Shown here piece by piece: positions 7,251-14,645 of a DNA stretch of 64,000 nt. The DNA is from Methylocystis sp. MJC1 (GTDB lineage Bacteria; Pseudomonadota; Alphaproteobacteria; Rhizobiales; Beijerinckiaceae): positions 186,001 through 250,000 of the forward strand of contig NZ_CP107558.1 of the NCBI RefSeq assembly GCF_026427715.1. Direction: 5' to 3'. Below the pieces are notes generated by a model that ran no database searches, was not told the DNA's origin, and saw only the letters and a program-made list of their open reading frames with translations. Numbering within the stretch: the first letter of the stretch is position 1; every line of letters starts with the position of its first letter. A program made the position numbers and the translations under genes.

Positions 7251-8150
7251 GTGAACGTCCATCTCAAAGCCGAAACCATGGCCGAGCCGCATCGTCGCGC
7301 CGCGCAGCCAGGCGCGCGCATCCTCATGTGCGCGCCCGATCATTTCGGCGTCGATTACGTCATCAACCCTTGGATGGAGAACCAGGTCGGCCGCGCCGAT
7401 CTCACGCGCGCGCGCGAGCAGTGGGAAAACTTACGCCGTCATCTCGGGGCCAATGTCTCTCTCGATTTCGTCGCGCCCGCCGAGGGCTTGCCCGATATGG
7501 TGTTCACGGCGAACGCCGGACTGGCGATCGGCGATACGGTTGCGGTGGCGCGCTTCCACGCCAAGGAGCGTCGGCCCGAGGAAGATCTATTCCGCGACTG
7601 GTTCGAAGCGCGCGGCTTCACGATCGCGCCCTGGCCGGAGGACGTCGCTTTCGAGGGCGCCGGCGACGCTTTGCCCGACCGTGCGCAGCCGTTGATCTGG
7701 TGCGGGCATGGCTGGCGCTCGCATGCGCGGGCGGCCGAGCATTTGGCCGACATCTTCGACCGCGAGGCCGTCGGATTGAAGCTCGTCGATCCCCGCTTCT
7801 ATCACCTCGACACCTGCCTGTGTCCGCTCTCTGGCGGATGGCTGATGTATTATCCGGCGGCCTTCGACGAGGCCTCGCGCGCGGAGATTGCGGCGCGGGT
7901 TCCGGTGCAACGGCGGCTCGAAGTCGACGAGGCCGACGCTATGGGCTTCGCCTGCAACGCCGTCGAGGCGAGCGGCAAGGTCTTCATGAACGCCTGCTCG
8001 CCTTCTCTCCAGGGGCGTCTTGCGGCGGCAGGCTTTCAACCGGTCGTGACGCCACTATCGGAATTCCTGAAATCCGGGGGCGGCGCGAAATGCCTCACGC
8101 TCGAAGTGCAGTCTAGTGGTCGAAATCCCACGCGAGGTGGAACCGCCTAA
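7251..8150 (+). CDS. Arginine dihydrolase/dimethylarginine dimethylaminohydrolase-like enzyme
   Basis: The 299-residue protein belongs to the guanidine-modifying (pentein) superfamily. Visible motifs are MVFTANAGL (83-91), FEGAGDAL (134-141), HLDTCLCPL (185-193) and GGGAKCLTLE with the likely nucleophile Cys281. This pattern matches DDAH-like proteins and the N-terminal domain of cyanobacterial AgrE/ArgZ, which hydrolyses arginine directly to ornithine, CO2 and ammonia. In AgrE that domain is fused to ornithine cyclodeaminase; here the adjacent cyclodeaminase gene is separate. GTG 7251 follows CCAGGAG at 7234-7240. The last ~14 codons after CLTLEV lie inside the left end of a possible inserted element and look non-family. 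Exact substrate (arginine or a methylated arginine) is not decided by sequence alone. Confidence 0.82.
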   Translation: MNVHLKAETMAEPHRRAAQPGARILMCAPDHFGVDYVINPWMENQVGRADLTRAREQWENLRRHLGANVSLDFVAPAEGLPDMVFTANAGLAIGDTVAVARFHAKERRPEEDLFRDWFEARGFTIAPWPEDVAFEGAGDALPDRAQPLIWCGHGWRSHARAAEHLADIFDREAVGLKLVDPRFYHLDTCLCPLSGGWLMYYPAAFDEASRAEIAARVPVQRRLEVDEADAMGFACNAVEASGKVFMNACSPSLQGRLAAAGFQPVVTPLSEFLKSGGGAKCLTLEVQSSGRNPTRGGTA

Positions 8151-9186
8151 GAGGTTGCGGTTGGACCAATCCCCGATGTCGCTCACGATTAACGGATGAA
8201 GAATTGCGTAGGCGCGGGGGCCTCAGTCCCTGACTAGGGACGGGCCACTCTCGACCGATCTATTACCTCTAGACATGCGCCAACTCCAGTTCGTGCAAGG
8301 CCGCAAGAACGTGTTTGGTCACGGCTTCGGAATGACCCAATTTCTGCTTCTGAAGAGCTTTCTGGAGGTAATCGGCTGCGTTTGCCGCGTGAGGGCTGAT
8401 CCTCGCCTTGTCGGCTGCTTCGGTATCCGCTAGCGCGAGATCGGCGTGAAAGGAAAGGATCCTGAAAAGCTTTGACATCTCGTGGGCCAGGGGCTCAAAG
8501 GCCCGCAGCGCGGCAAGCGCTTCGCCATGGGCTTTCTCAGACTTAGCATAGGCGGCCCGGCGATTTCTCTCGGCGTCTTCAGCCGTTGCCTCCAGCGCCT
8601 TTCCCGCAGCGGCGTCATACGCCGCCTGCGAACCTTGTAACCTGGTTTCCTCGGCGCCGATCGCCGCCGAGGCCGCCCGCTGGCTGCTCTCGCTGCCATG
8701 CGCGAGAGACTCCGCAAACGCACTTTGCGTCTGCGCGAGATTTTCAATCGCTTGCGCCAGGCTAGTGCGCGCCTCTTCCTTAGCCGCTTCGAGAGCGGGT
8801 TGTTGCGGCGTGTCTAGGGCAGCTCTAATCATGTCGCAGAGCGCCTCCTTTTTCTCGTCACCCGGCGGCGTTTCAGCCCGACTTAAGAGGTCGAGGACCA
8901 ACGCCGCAGACTCGCGACTGAGACTAAGGTTCATGGCGAGGTCTCTTTTTCACTCTGTATTCTTAGATTCGTATATAGAGCGGGGAGACCAAACTGAAAC
9001 GGCTACGTGTGAGCAACGTCTCGCATCGCCCGCGAAGCCCTCAAGCGCGAAGTGGCCAACGGATACTGTCGCGCGGGGGATGGGAAAAGAAGTCGCGGTT
9101 TTCTTCGAATGCGTTTGGTATGGCGAGCGCCAGCTTTGCGGCTTCGGAAAAGTCGTGAGCGTACCCTTTCAGATTTCGACCACTAG
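8113..9186. mobile_element. Possible non-autonomous element: 14-bp inverted repeats ending in CTAG
   Basis: CTAGTGGTCGAAAT at 8113-8126 and its exact reverse complement at 9173-9186 flank 1.07 kb holding one orphan gene. CTAG is palindromic, so this can be read as a 10-bp inverted repeat (TGGTCGAAAT) between a 4-bp CTAG duplication, which fits the YTAR target of IS5-like elements. There is no transposase inside. The element would have changed the 3' end of the arginine dihydrolase-like gene and ends three bases before the next gene's stop codon. A 16-base palindrome around GTCCCT/AGGGAC lies at 8226-8241. The 8935-9189 part has no convincing gene. A chance match of 14 bp is unlikely but not excluded. 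Confidence 0.4.
8269..8934 (-). CDS. Hypothetical coiled-coil protein
   Basis: I do not recognise this 221-residue protein. It has no signal peptide or membrane segment. Residues ~50-150 are rich in Ala, Glu, Gln and Ser with heptad-like spacing (for example LAQAIENLAQTQSAF and AEDAERNRRAAYAKSEKAH), pointing to long helices or a coiled coil. The C-terminal part (about 165-221) reads like a helical bundle ending in VLAALHELELAHV. It is the only gene in the stretch bounded by the 14-bp inverted repeats at 8113 and 9186, and is transcribed against the gene on its left. A methyl-accepting- or phasin-like structural role would be a guess; none is assigned. Confidence 0.6.
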   Translation of the reverse strand: MNLSLSRESAALVLDLLSRAETPPGDEKKEALCDMIRAALDTPQQPALEAAKEEARTSLAQAIENLAQTQSAFAESLAHGSESSQRAASAAIGAEETRLQGSQAAYDAAAGKALEATAEDAERNRRAAYAKSEKAHGEALAALRAFEPLAHEMSKLFRILSFHADLALADTEAADKARISPHAANAADYLQKALQKQKLGHSEAVTKHVLAALHELELAHV

Positions 9187-9189
9187 GGC

Positions 9190-9561
9190 CTATTCGGAAC
9201 AGACGGCGCGCCGGCCGGTCCTCTCCTCGGTCAGTTGGCCGGTGATGCGCAGCCCGTCGTGTATCTTGATGCTCACGATGCCGTTGTAGAAGCCGAAGCG
9301 ATAGTCGCGCTTCATCGGATAGGAGCTTCCATCTGCGCCGACGTAGAAGCAGTGGGAGCTATATTCGGGGTTGGCCAGACGCGAGATCGAGCAATGGACC
9401 TGATAGGGCAACGGGGCGCAATGCAGCGCGACGTCCTTGTTGGGAACCATCCAATTTGGCGAAGCGACCGAGCCTGCGACAGCGGGCCAAGCCGAGAGCG
9501 GCAAGAGAAGCGGCGGGAGAAGCGAAAAACCAGCGTAACGCTTTTGCCGATCGTTCAACAT
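9190..9561 (-). CDS. Hypothetical secreted protein
   Basis: The 123-residue protein opens with a signal peptide (MLNDRQKRYAGFSLLPPLLL..., likely cut near AVAGS at about 30). The mature part has four cysteines (48, 57, 71, 121) that could form two disulphides, and the motif HCSISRLANPEYSSHCFY. The start ATG at 9561 has AGGAAAG just upstream; the frame stays open far upstream, but that part is a shadow of the neighbouring Gly/Trp-rich gene. No family is recognised. The stop codon lies three bases from the right end of the possible element at 8113-9186. Confidence 0.65.
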   Translation of the reverse strand: MLNDRQKRYAGFSLLPPLLLPLSAWPAVAGSVASPNWMVPNKDVALHCAPLPYQVHCSISRLANPEYSSHCFYVGADGSSYPMKRDYRFGFYNGIVSIKIHDGLRITGQLTEERTGRRAVCSE

Positions 9562-9663
9562 AGACTTTCCTGACTGCAACCGCGCCGTTGCGCGGTTGCA
9601 ATTCTTTGCGTGCCCGGCTGCGATCATAGACCGGGCGGCTAAAATCTGAAGCGGGTTCTTATT

Positions 9664-9686
9664 CGCAAAAGCATTCAACTTTTGCG
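9664..9686 (-). terminator. Hairpin after the Gly/Trp-rich secreted protein gene
   Basis: CGCAAAAG (9664-9671) pairs with CTTTTGCG (9679-9686) around a 7-base loop, 15 bases after the stop codon of the minus-strand gene. The stem ends in T/A-rich sequence but no long T run follows, so termination is only likely. Confidence 0.35.
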
Positions 9687-9701
9687 GAACGCGCTTTGGC
9701 G

Positions 9702-10061
9702 TCACCAGCAGGTGCAGCCGCCGCCGTAGCCGTAAGTGGACGGATAATAGGGAGCGGCGGAATAACCGTAGGGATAGCCGCCATAGCCATAGTAGCCGCC
9801 GTAATAGGGAGAGGTCGCTGCGCCGGCGATCGTCCCAAGCGCCAGGCCGCCGAGCAGGCCGGCGCCCAAGCCGCCGCCATATCCCCAGCCGCCACCCCAA
9901 CCGCGACCCCAGCCGCCGCCCCATCCGCGGCCCCAGCCGGCATGGCCCCAGCCGCCGCCCCAACGGCCCCAGGCCGCGTCGGCCGGCGTCGCGACGGAAA
10001 GCGCGCCGACCAGCATTGTAGCCGCGAGCGCCGTAGTGAGCGTCTTACTTAGGTTCCTCAT
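9702..10061 (-). CDS. Small secreted Gly/Trp/Tyr-rich protein
   Basis: The 119-residue protein has a clear signal peptide (MRNLSKTLTTALAATMLVGALS..., cut after ADA at about 29). The mature part is low-complexity: WG and RGWGGGWG repeats at ~31-62, a glycine/alanine helix-like segment (AGLLGGLALGTIAGA) that resembles glycine-zipper proteins, and a Tyr/Gly/Pro-rich tail ending CTCW. Such proteins are common in Methylocystis and other Rhizobiales, without known function; an envelope or surface role is likely. AGGAG at 10068-10072 supports ATG 10061 over the ATG at 10067. Confidence 0.75.
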   Translation of the reverse strand: MRNLSKTLTTALAATMLVGALSVATPADAAWGRWGGGWGHAGWGRGWGGGWGRGWGGGWGYGGGLGAGLLGGLALGTIAGAATSPYYGGYYGYGGYPYGYSAAPYYPSTYGYGGGCTCW

Positions 10062-10235
10062 CGCCATCTCCTGGGTCCTTGTCCGCCAAAGCCCCAACGC
10101 CACTCCCTGCAACGCGAACCCGGTTTTGTTGTTCCGTTAGGTTTTGAACAGGATTTGACCTCGTCATCTCGAAGGGCGGCTATTTCCGTTGGCGTCGCAG
10201 GCGCTAGCTCATTGTTCTCTCGCAAGGAGACGGCA

Positions 10236-10463
10236 ATGACCAAACAGAGCGAAACGACGCCGCGCAACGAAGGCGAAGGCAACCGCACGGCCGCCAGGCA
10301 ATATAATGAGGCGCAGCGGAAATTCGTCGAGAGCGGCAAGGTCGAGCGCGCCGCGAAAGACGCCGAACATGCGCTCGAAACCGAAGAGGCCGAGGAGCTG
10401 AAACGCGCCGAAGAGAAAGGCCGCGCGCACGCCAAGCCGCATGAGCAAGAGCGGGAGATATGA
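10236..10463 (+). CDS. Small conserved hydrophilic protein
   Basis: The 75-residue protein is highly charged and probably helical: RTAARQYNEAQRKFVESGKV, then Glu/Lys-rich EEAEELKRAEEKGRAHAK. Short proteins with this RTAARQYNEAQ pattern are widespread in Rhizobiales, without a known function. AAGGAGA at 10224-10230 fits ATG 10236. The frame is open upstream from 10155, but that part has no support. It ends 7 bases before the stop of the converging gene. A stress or general desiccation-type role is possible but not shown. Confidence 0.8.
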   Translation: MTKQSETTPRNEGEGNRTAARQYNEAQRKFVESGKVERAAKDAEHALETEEAEELKRAEEKGRAHAKPHEQEREI

Positions 10464-10470
10464 GCGCTTT

Positions 10471-10974
10471 TTAATCCTCGCTCCAGAAATAATGCCACAC
10501 GCCATCCGCCGCGATGGCGATGCGCGTCGGACGCGGCCTGCCCTCGGCGTTGGAGCGGGGGAGGTCGGCGAAGCGCACGCAGGCCCAGCGCGCGCAGGCC
10601 TCGTCCTCATCGGCGGGCGGCGTCGGCCGGCGCGCAAAGGCGGGCCACTCATAAAGCGTCACCGGACCGCGCACGATCCTCACATAAGGCTGCGCGAAAA
10701 CCGCCCGCGCGACGGCAATCGTCTCGCTCCCCTTTTTATCGAAGGATAGGACTTTAAGAATTTCGATCGGGTCCGTTCCCGCCCTGAAGGTTCCGCTTTT
10801 TGCAAAGAGCGGCCGAACCTCGTTCCAGTCTATGGGAATCCGCAGAGCCTCGACGTCGTTCTTCTCCAGCGCGGCCAGGATCTTGTCCCGGATCGCGCGC
10901 ACCGGGGCGGGCAGAGCGGTGAGATCGGCCGAAGGCTCGGATATAACGTCTTTCGGGGCGTTTTTTGTTTTCAT
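10471..10974 (-). CDS. Conserved hypothetical protein
   Basis: The 167-residue protein is predicted to be soluble unless the start is further upstream. It has PVRAIRDKILAALEKNDVEALRIPIDWNEV in its first half and ends VWHYFWSED. The helix with a sequence of repeated small residues and the central FRAGTDPIEILK motif recall short alphaproteobacterial proteins of unknown function, often with a SnoaL/NTF2-like size; I cannot place it firmly. ATG 10974 begins MKTKNAPKDV; the long open frame upstream is a shadow of the divergent DUF4175 gene. The start codons of the two genes are 131 bp apart. Confidence 0.7.
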   Translation of the reverse strand: MKTKNAPKDVISEPSADLTALPAPVRAIRDKILAALEKNDVEALRIPIDWNEVRPLFAKSGTFRAGTDPIEILKVLSFDKKGSETIAVARAVFAQPYVRIVRGPVTLYEWPAFARRPTPPADEDEACARWACVRFADLPRSNAEGRPRPTRIAIAADGVWHYFWSED

Positions 10975-11105
10975 GCCGCATGTTAGCCGCGCCGCCCCGC
11001 AAAAGGCGAATTCTTCCTTCTTCTGCTTAGCCTTCGGGCCGCATGGATTGTATAGTCGGCGGCAGACCGCCATCTCTACCGGGACGTCGTCTCGCCGGAG
11101 CGCGA

Positions 11106-13568
11106 ATGGACCTTTCCTCGAAGAACGAAAACGGCCGGCTGGAGAGCGCGGGCCCGTTGGAATATGCGCTGCGCCGTTCGGCGACGGCGATCCTGGCCGA
11201 GCGGCTGCTGAGGCTCGGCGCTGCGCTTGTGACGCTGGCATTGTTTTTTGTGGCGCTGTCCTGGCTCGGCTTTTGGCGCGCGGTTCCAGTCGAAGCGCGT
11301 ATGCTCGGCGTGGCGCTCTTCGGCTTTCTGGCGCTCTACCTCGCGGCGCGCGAAATAGCCCGCGGCCTGCCGAAGCGTAGGGCCGCCGCCGCGCGCCTGG
11401 ACGCCGCCGCGGATGGTTCGCTGAAGCCCGCCGCCTCGCTCGACGACACGCTCGCGGCGCTAAACGCCGATCCCGCCACGGCCGCCCTCTGGACGCTACA
11501 TCGCAAGCGGCTGGAGATGGCGTTGGCGCAGACGCCCGTGGCGCCCCCGCGCCCGCGCCTGCCTGAACGCGATCCTTACGCGCTGCGCGCTTTGGCGCTC
11601 GTCGCCGCCATCGCCGCCGCCTTCGTCGCAGGGGATGAAAAGCGCGTCCGTCTCGCCGCCGCCTTCGACTGGCGCGCCATTCATCTGCTCCAGCCCGCGC
11701 AGCGCATCGACGCCTGGTTCGATCCGCCGGCTTATACGGGACGCCCGCCCATTGTGTTCGCCCAGGAAAGCGGCGCGGTTCAGGCGCCCGTGAATTCGAC
11801 GCTGCGGCTGCGGCCGGCCGAGGCCAGCGTCTCCGTCGAAGGCGCGCTGGCGCCAATCGAATCCGCGGAGAAGAAGGAGCGGGGCTTCGCTCTCGCCGGG
11901 GACGCGCGGATCGATTTTTCCGATGGCCGCAGCTTCGCGATCACCGCCATTCCCGACCTCGTCCCCACGATCGAGCTTGTGGGCAAGCCGCGTAACAATG
12001 CGCGCGGCACGATGACGCTCTCCTACCGCGCCGAGGACGATTACGGCGTCGTGAGCGCCGAGGCCGTGTTCAGCAAGTCGGCGGCCGGCCGCGCGCTTTA
12101 CGAGCCGCCGCGCCTGCCGCTGGAGCTGCCGGCGGGCGCCGGCGGACTGGGCGATGGCCGCGCCACGCTCGATCTCGCGGACAGCCCCTACGCCGGAGCC
12201 CGGATGACCATGCGTCTTGTCGCGAAGGACGCCGCCGGCAATGAAGGCGCTTCCGATCCGATCGACGTGACCTTGCCGCAGCGCCGCTTTACCAAGCCGC
12301 TCGCCAAGGCGCTCGTCGAGCAGCGGCGCATTCTGGCGCTCGATCCCGATCAACGCTCCAATGTGCGCGCGGCGCTCGAGGCGCTGTCGCTCGCGCCGGA
12401 GATTTTCGACACGCCGTCGGCCGTCCATCTCGGCCTGCGGGCGGCGCGCCGCAGCCTGGAGGGTAATGGCGGCGACAATGAATTGCGCGGCGTCGCCGAC
12501 ATGCTCTGGGCCATGGCGCTCAGTCTCGAAGACGGCAATACGCCGCAAGCCGAGCGTGATCTGCGCGCGGCCGAACAGGCGCTGCGCGACGCCCTGGCGC
12601 GGGGCGCCAATGACGAGGAGATCGCCAAACGCACGCAGGATTTGCGCGCCGCGCTCGATAAATTCCTCGAGCAGCTCGGCGCACGCGCACAGCCGCCGCA
12701 GCAGCAGAGCGAAAGCGCGAGCGACCCGGACAGCGTCACGCCCAGTGATCTGCAGGCCATGCTCGACGACATCGAAAAGGCGATGAAGTCCGGGGATATG
12801 GCCGAGGCGCAACGGCTCCTCGACGAATTGCAGGACATCATGGAAAACGCCCAGACGGGCGACGCCAGCGGCGCCCAGAACGCCGCCCGCGAGAAGAAAC
12901 GTCGCGAAATGCAGCAGGCGCTCTCCGAGATCGACCAGCTCACGCGCGAGGAGCAGCGGCTTCGCGACGACACCTTCCAGGGGATGAAGAACCCTTCCGA
13001 CGACGACGCCCGCAAGCCGCAACAGCGCGGGGGCAAGAAGGGCCAACCGCAGGCGGGCGACGACGCCGCCCCGGAGCGCCAGCGCCAGCAGGGCCTGCGC
13101 GACAAACTCGAGCGTCAGCAGGACGCAATGAAGGGCGAGGCGGGCGAAGCTGGCGAGGCTCTCGACGACGCCCGCAAGTCGATGAAGGAAGCCGAAGAGG
13201 CGTTGAAGCCCGGCGGCGAGGGACGCGGCAAGGCCGTCGACGCTCAGGGCCGCGCAGTGGAGTCTTTGCGCAAGGGCGCCGACAAGCTCGCCGAGCAAAT
13301 GCGCGGCGACGGCCAAGAGGGCGAGGAAGGCGAAGAGGGCCAGAGCGGCAAGGGCCATGGCAAGGCGCGCGGGCGCTTTGGCCAGGGGCGCGATCCGCTG
13401 GGGCGCTCCTCGGGCGGCCAGCGCGCGTCGCATGAGAAATATGATCCGCTCGGCCTGCCGCCGGCGCAACGCGCTCATCGCGTGCAGGAGGAGCTGCGCC
13501 GCCGCCTCGGCCAACCCGAGCGCCCGACCGAGGAGCTGGACTATCTGCAACGGCTGCTGCGGCGATGA
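11106..13568 (+). CDS. DUF4175/TIGR02302-like large membrane protein
   Basis: The 820-residue protein matches the layout of the alphaproteobacterial TIGR02302/DUF4175 family: two N-terminal membrane helices (about 38-60 and 65-85), a third hydrophobic stretch near 165-180 (ALALVAAIAAAFVAG), a beta-rich periplasmic middle part (about 190-400), and a long Gln/Glu/Asp/Arg-rich low-complexity C-terminal half with coiled-coil character. It ends RAHRVQEELRRRLGQPERPTEELDYLQRLLRR, a typical family ending. GGAG at 11096-11099 supports ATG 11106 over the earlier in-frame ATG at 11043. The function is unknown; in many relatives the gene lies near lysA or argH, which are absent here. The long open frame on the opposite strand (11496-13550) is a GC-rich shadow. 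Confidence 0.85.
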   Translation: MDLSSKNENGRLESAGPLEYALRRSATAILAERLLRLGAALVTLALFFVALSWLGFWRAVPVEARMLGVALFGFLALYLAAREIARGLPKRRAAAARLDAAADGSLKPAASLDDTLAALNADPATAALWTLHRKRLEMALAQTPVAPPRPRLPERDPYALRALALVAAIAAAFVAGDEKRVRLAAAFDWRAIHLLQPAQRIDAWFDPPAYTGRPPIVFAQESGAVQAPVNSTLRLRPAEASVSVEGALAPIESAEKKERGFALAGDARIDFSDGRSFAITAIPDLVPTIELVGKPRNNARGTMTLSYRAEDDYGVVSAEAVFSKSAAGRALYEPPRLPLELPAGAGGLGDGRATLDLADSPYAGARMTMRLVAKDAAGNEGASDPIDVTLPQRRFTKPLAKALVEQRRILALDPDQRSNVRAALEALSLAPEIFDTPSAVHLGLRAARRSLEGNGGDNELRGVADMLWAMALSLEDGNTPQAERDLRAAEQALRDALARGANDEEIAKRTQDLRAALDKFLEQLGARAQPPQQQSESASDPDSVTPSDLQAMLDDIEKAMKSGDMAEAQRLLDELQDIMENAQTGDASGAQNAAREKKRREMQQALSEIDQLTREEQRLRDDTFQGMKNPSDDDARKPQQRGGKKGQPQAGDDAAPERQRQQGLRDKLERQQDAMKGEAGEAGEALDDARKSMKEAEEALKPGGEGRGKAVDAQGRAVESLRKGADKLAEQMRGDGQEGEEGEEGQSGKGHGKARGRFGQGRDPLGRSSGGQRASHEKYDPLGLPPAQRAHRVQEELRRRLGQPERPTEELDYLQRLLRR

Positions 13569-13599
13569 AACTGCCGATCGACATAGCTGGGCATGAGCC

Positions 13600-13768
13600 C
13601 ATCCCTCCTTTACGGGGAGAGTGGCCCCGCGATAGGGCGTCTTTTAAGACGCCCGTCTTAAAAGACGGGCTATGGCGGGGTCGGGTGGGGTAAAGCCCCC
13701 ATCACTACCGTTGCGGCGTGAACCCACCCGGCGGCCTTTGGCTGCCGACCTCCCCGTAAAGGGGAGGT
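13600..13768. repeat. Complex intergenic repeat with nested hairpins
   Basis: The ends are near-inverted copies (CTCCTTTACGGGGAG at ~13605 and CTCCCCGTAAAGGGGAG at ~13750). Inside are two strong adjacent hairpins around 13636-13670: GGCGTCTT pairing with AAGACGCC, then CCCGTCTT pairing with AAGACGGG. The rest is GC-rich with CCCACCC/GGGTGGG pairing. It fills most of the 303-bp gap between the DUF4175 gene and the HIG1-like gene. Elements of this look are dispersed in alphaproteobacterial genomes; it may also stop transcription of the upstream gene. Confidence 0.7.
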
Positions 13769-13871
13769 ATGGAGCTAATGACGCGGCGCGCCCGGTTGCC
13801 TCTAGAACGCTTGCCCTCGCGTGAACGCTTCTCTACTTGCTGCGGATTAACCTGCCCGGGAGTTGATCGCC

Positions 13872-14060
13872 TTGTCCAATACTCTGGTCTTCGTCGCCGC
13901 TGCGGCGGTTTTCGCGGTGCTCCTCGCCGGCTTCATCAATATGTTTCGCGGCGGCGCGGGCGCGCCCCAGCGCTCGCAGACGCTGATGCGCTGGCGCGTC
14001 GGCCTGCAATTCCTCGCGCTCGCCATTGCGCTGGCGGCGCTCTATTTCCGGGGACACTGA
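13872..14060 (+). CDS. Twin-transmembrane HIG1-domain-like protein
   Basis: The 62-residue protein has two membrane helices (about 3-22 and 41-57) separated by a short loop with NMFRGGAGAPQRSQTLMRWRVGLQFLA. The RSQxLMRWRVGLQ motif is the signature of the bacterial 'twin transmembrane'/hypoxia-induced (HIG1) family, small inner-membrane proteins linked to respiratory complexes in mitochondria; bacterial roles are unclear. GGGAG at 13858-13862 is nine bases from TTG 13872, which also gives the family-like start MSNTLVFVA; the TTG at 13863 is too close to it. It is followed 4 bp later by the cobalamin adenosyltransferase gene, an arrangement common in Rhizobiales. Confidence 0.8.
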   Translation: MSNTLVFVAAAAVFAVLLAGFINMFRGGAGAPQRSQTLMRWRVGLQFLALAIALAALYFRGH

Positions 14061-14064
14061 TAAA

Positions 14065-14643
14065 GTGGTCAAGCTCGACAGGATTTACACGCGGGGCGGC
14101 GACAAGGGCGCCACTTCGCTCGCCACCGGCGCCCGCTGTCGCAAGGACGACATCCGCGTCGAGGCCTATGGCGCGATCGACGAGACCAACGCCGCCATCG
14201 GCGTGGCGCGTCTTGCGGTTGCCGACGCCGCGCTCGACGCCATGCTGGAGCGCATTCAGAACGATCTCTTCGATCTCGGCGCCGAGCTTGCCACCCCGCA
14301 CGATCCCGCAAAGCCGATCGATCCGTCGATGCGGCTCGTCATCCTTCCCTCGCAGGTGGAGCGACTGGAGAAAGAGATCGACGCGCTCAACGCCGATCTC
14401 GCGCCGCTGCGCTCCTTCGTGCTGCCAGCCGGGACGCCCGTCGCCGCGCATCTGCACCTCGCGCGCACCATTTGCCGCCGCGCCGAGCGCGTGATGGTGA
14501 CGCTGATGCAGACGGAAGGCGAGGAGCTTTCGGCCACTGCGCTTGCTTATGTGAATCGTCTCTCCGACTTCCTGTTCGTCGCCTCGCGTTCCGCCAATCG
14601 CGAAAAGGGCGACGTGTTGTGGAAGCCGGGCGCGACGCGGTAG
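14065..14643 (+). CDS. Cob(I)yrinic acid a,c-diamide adenosyltransferase (PduO-type)
   Basis: The enzyme transfers the adenosyl group of ATP to cob(I)alamin, making coenzyme B12. The 192-residue protein shows the PduO-type motifs: N-terminal IYTRGGDKGATSL (ATP binding), VEAYGAIDETNAAIG, and the C-terminal RTICRRAERVM and NRLSDFLFVASR. It starts with GTG at 14065, four bases after the HIG1-like stop, with GGGGA at about 14050. mutL begins two bases after its stop, so the three genes are probably one transcript. It is distinct from the CobA/BtuR type. Confidence 0.93.
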   Translation: MVKLDRIYTRGGDKGATSLATGARCRKDDIRVEAYGAIDETNAAIGVARLAVADAALDAMLERIQNDLFDLGAELATPHDPAKPIDPSMRLVILPSQVERLEKEIDALNADLAPLRSFVLPAGTPVAAHLHLARTICRRAERVMVTLMQTEGEELSATALAYVNRLSDFLFVASRSANREKGDVLWKPGATR

Positions 14644-14645
14644 CC

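Noticed and set aside
8269..8934. Transposase inside the possible element at 8113-9186
   Set aside because: The only gene is coiled-coil-like without a DDE or HUH motif.
11496..13550. A 684-codon open frame on the minus strand across the DUF4175 gene
   Set aside because: It is antisense to a recognised family protein, its translation is low-complexity Arg/Ala/Leu-rich, and such frames are a usual effect of high GC. Similar antisense frames at 14547-16277, 26934-28460 and 35575-37479 were dropped for the same reason.
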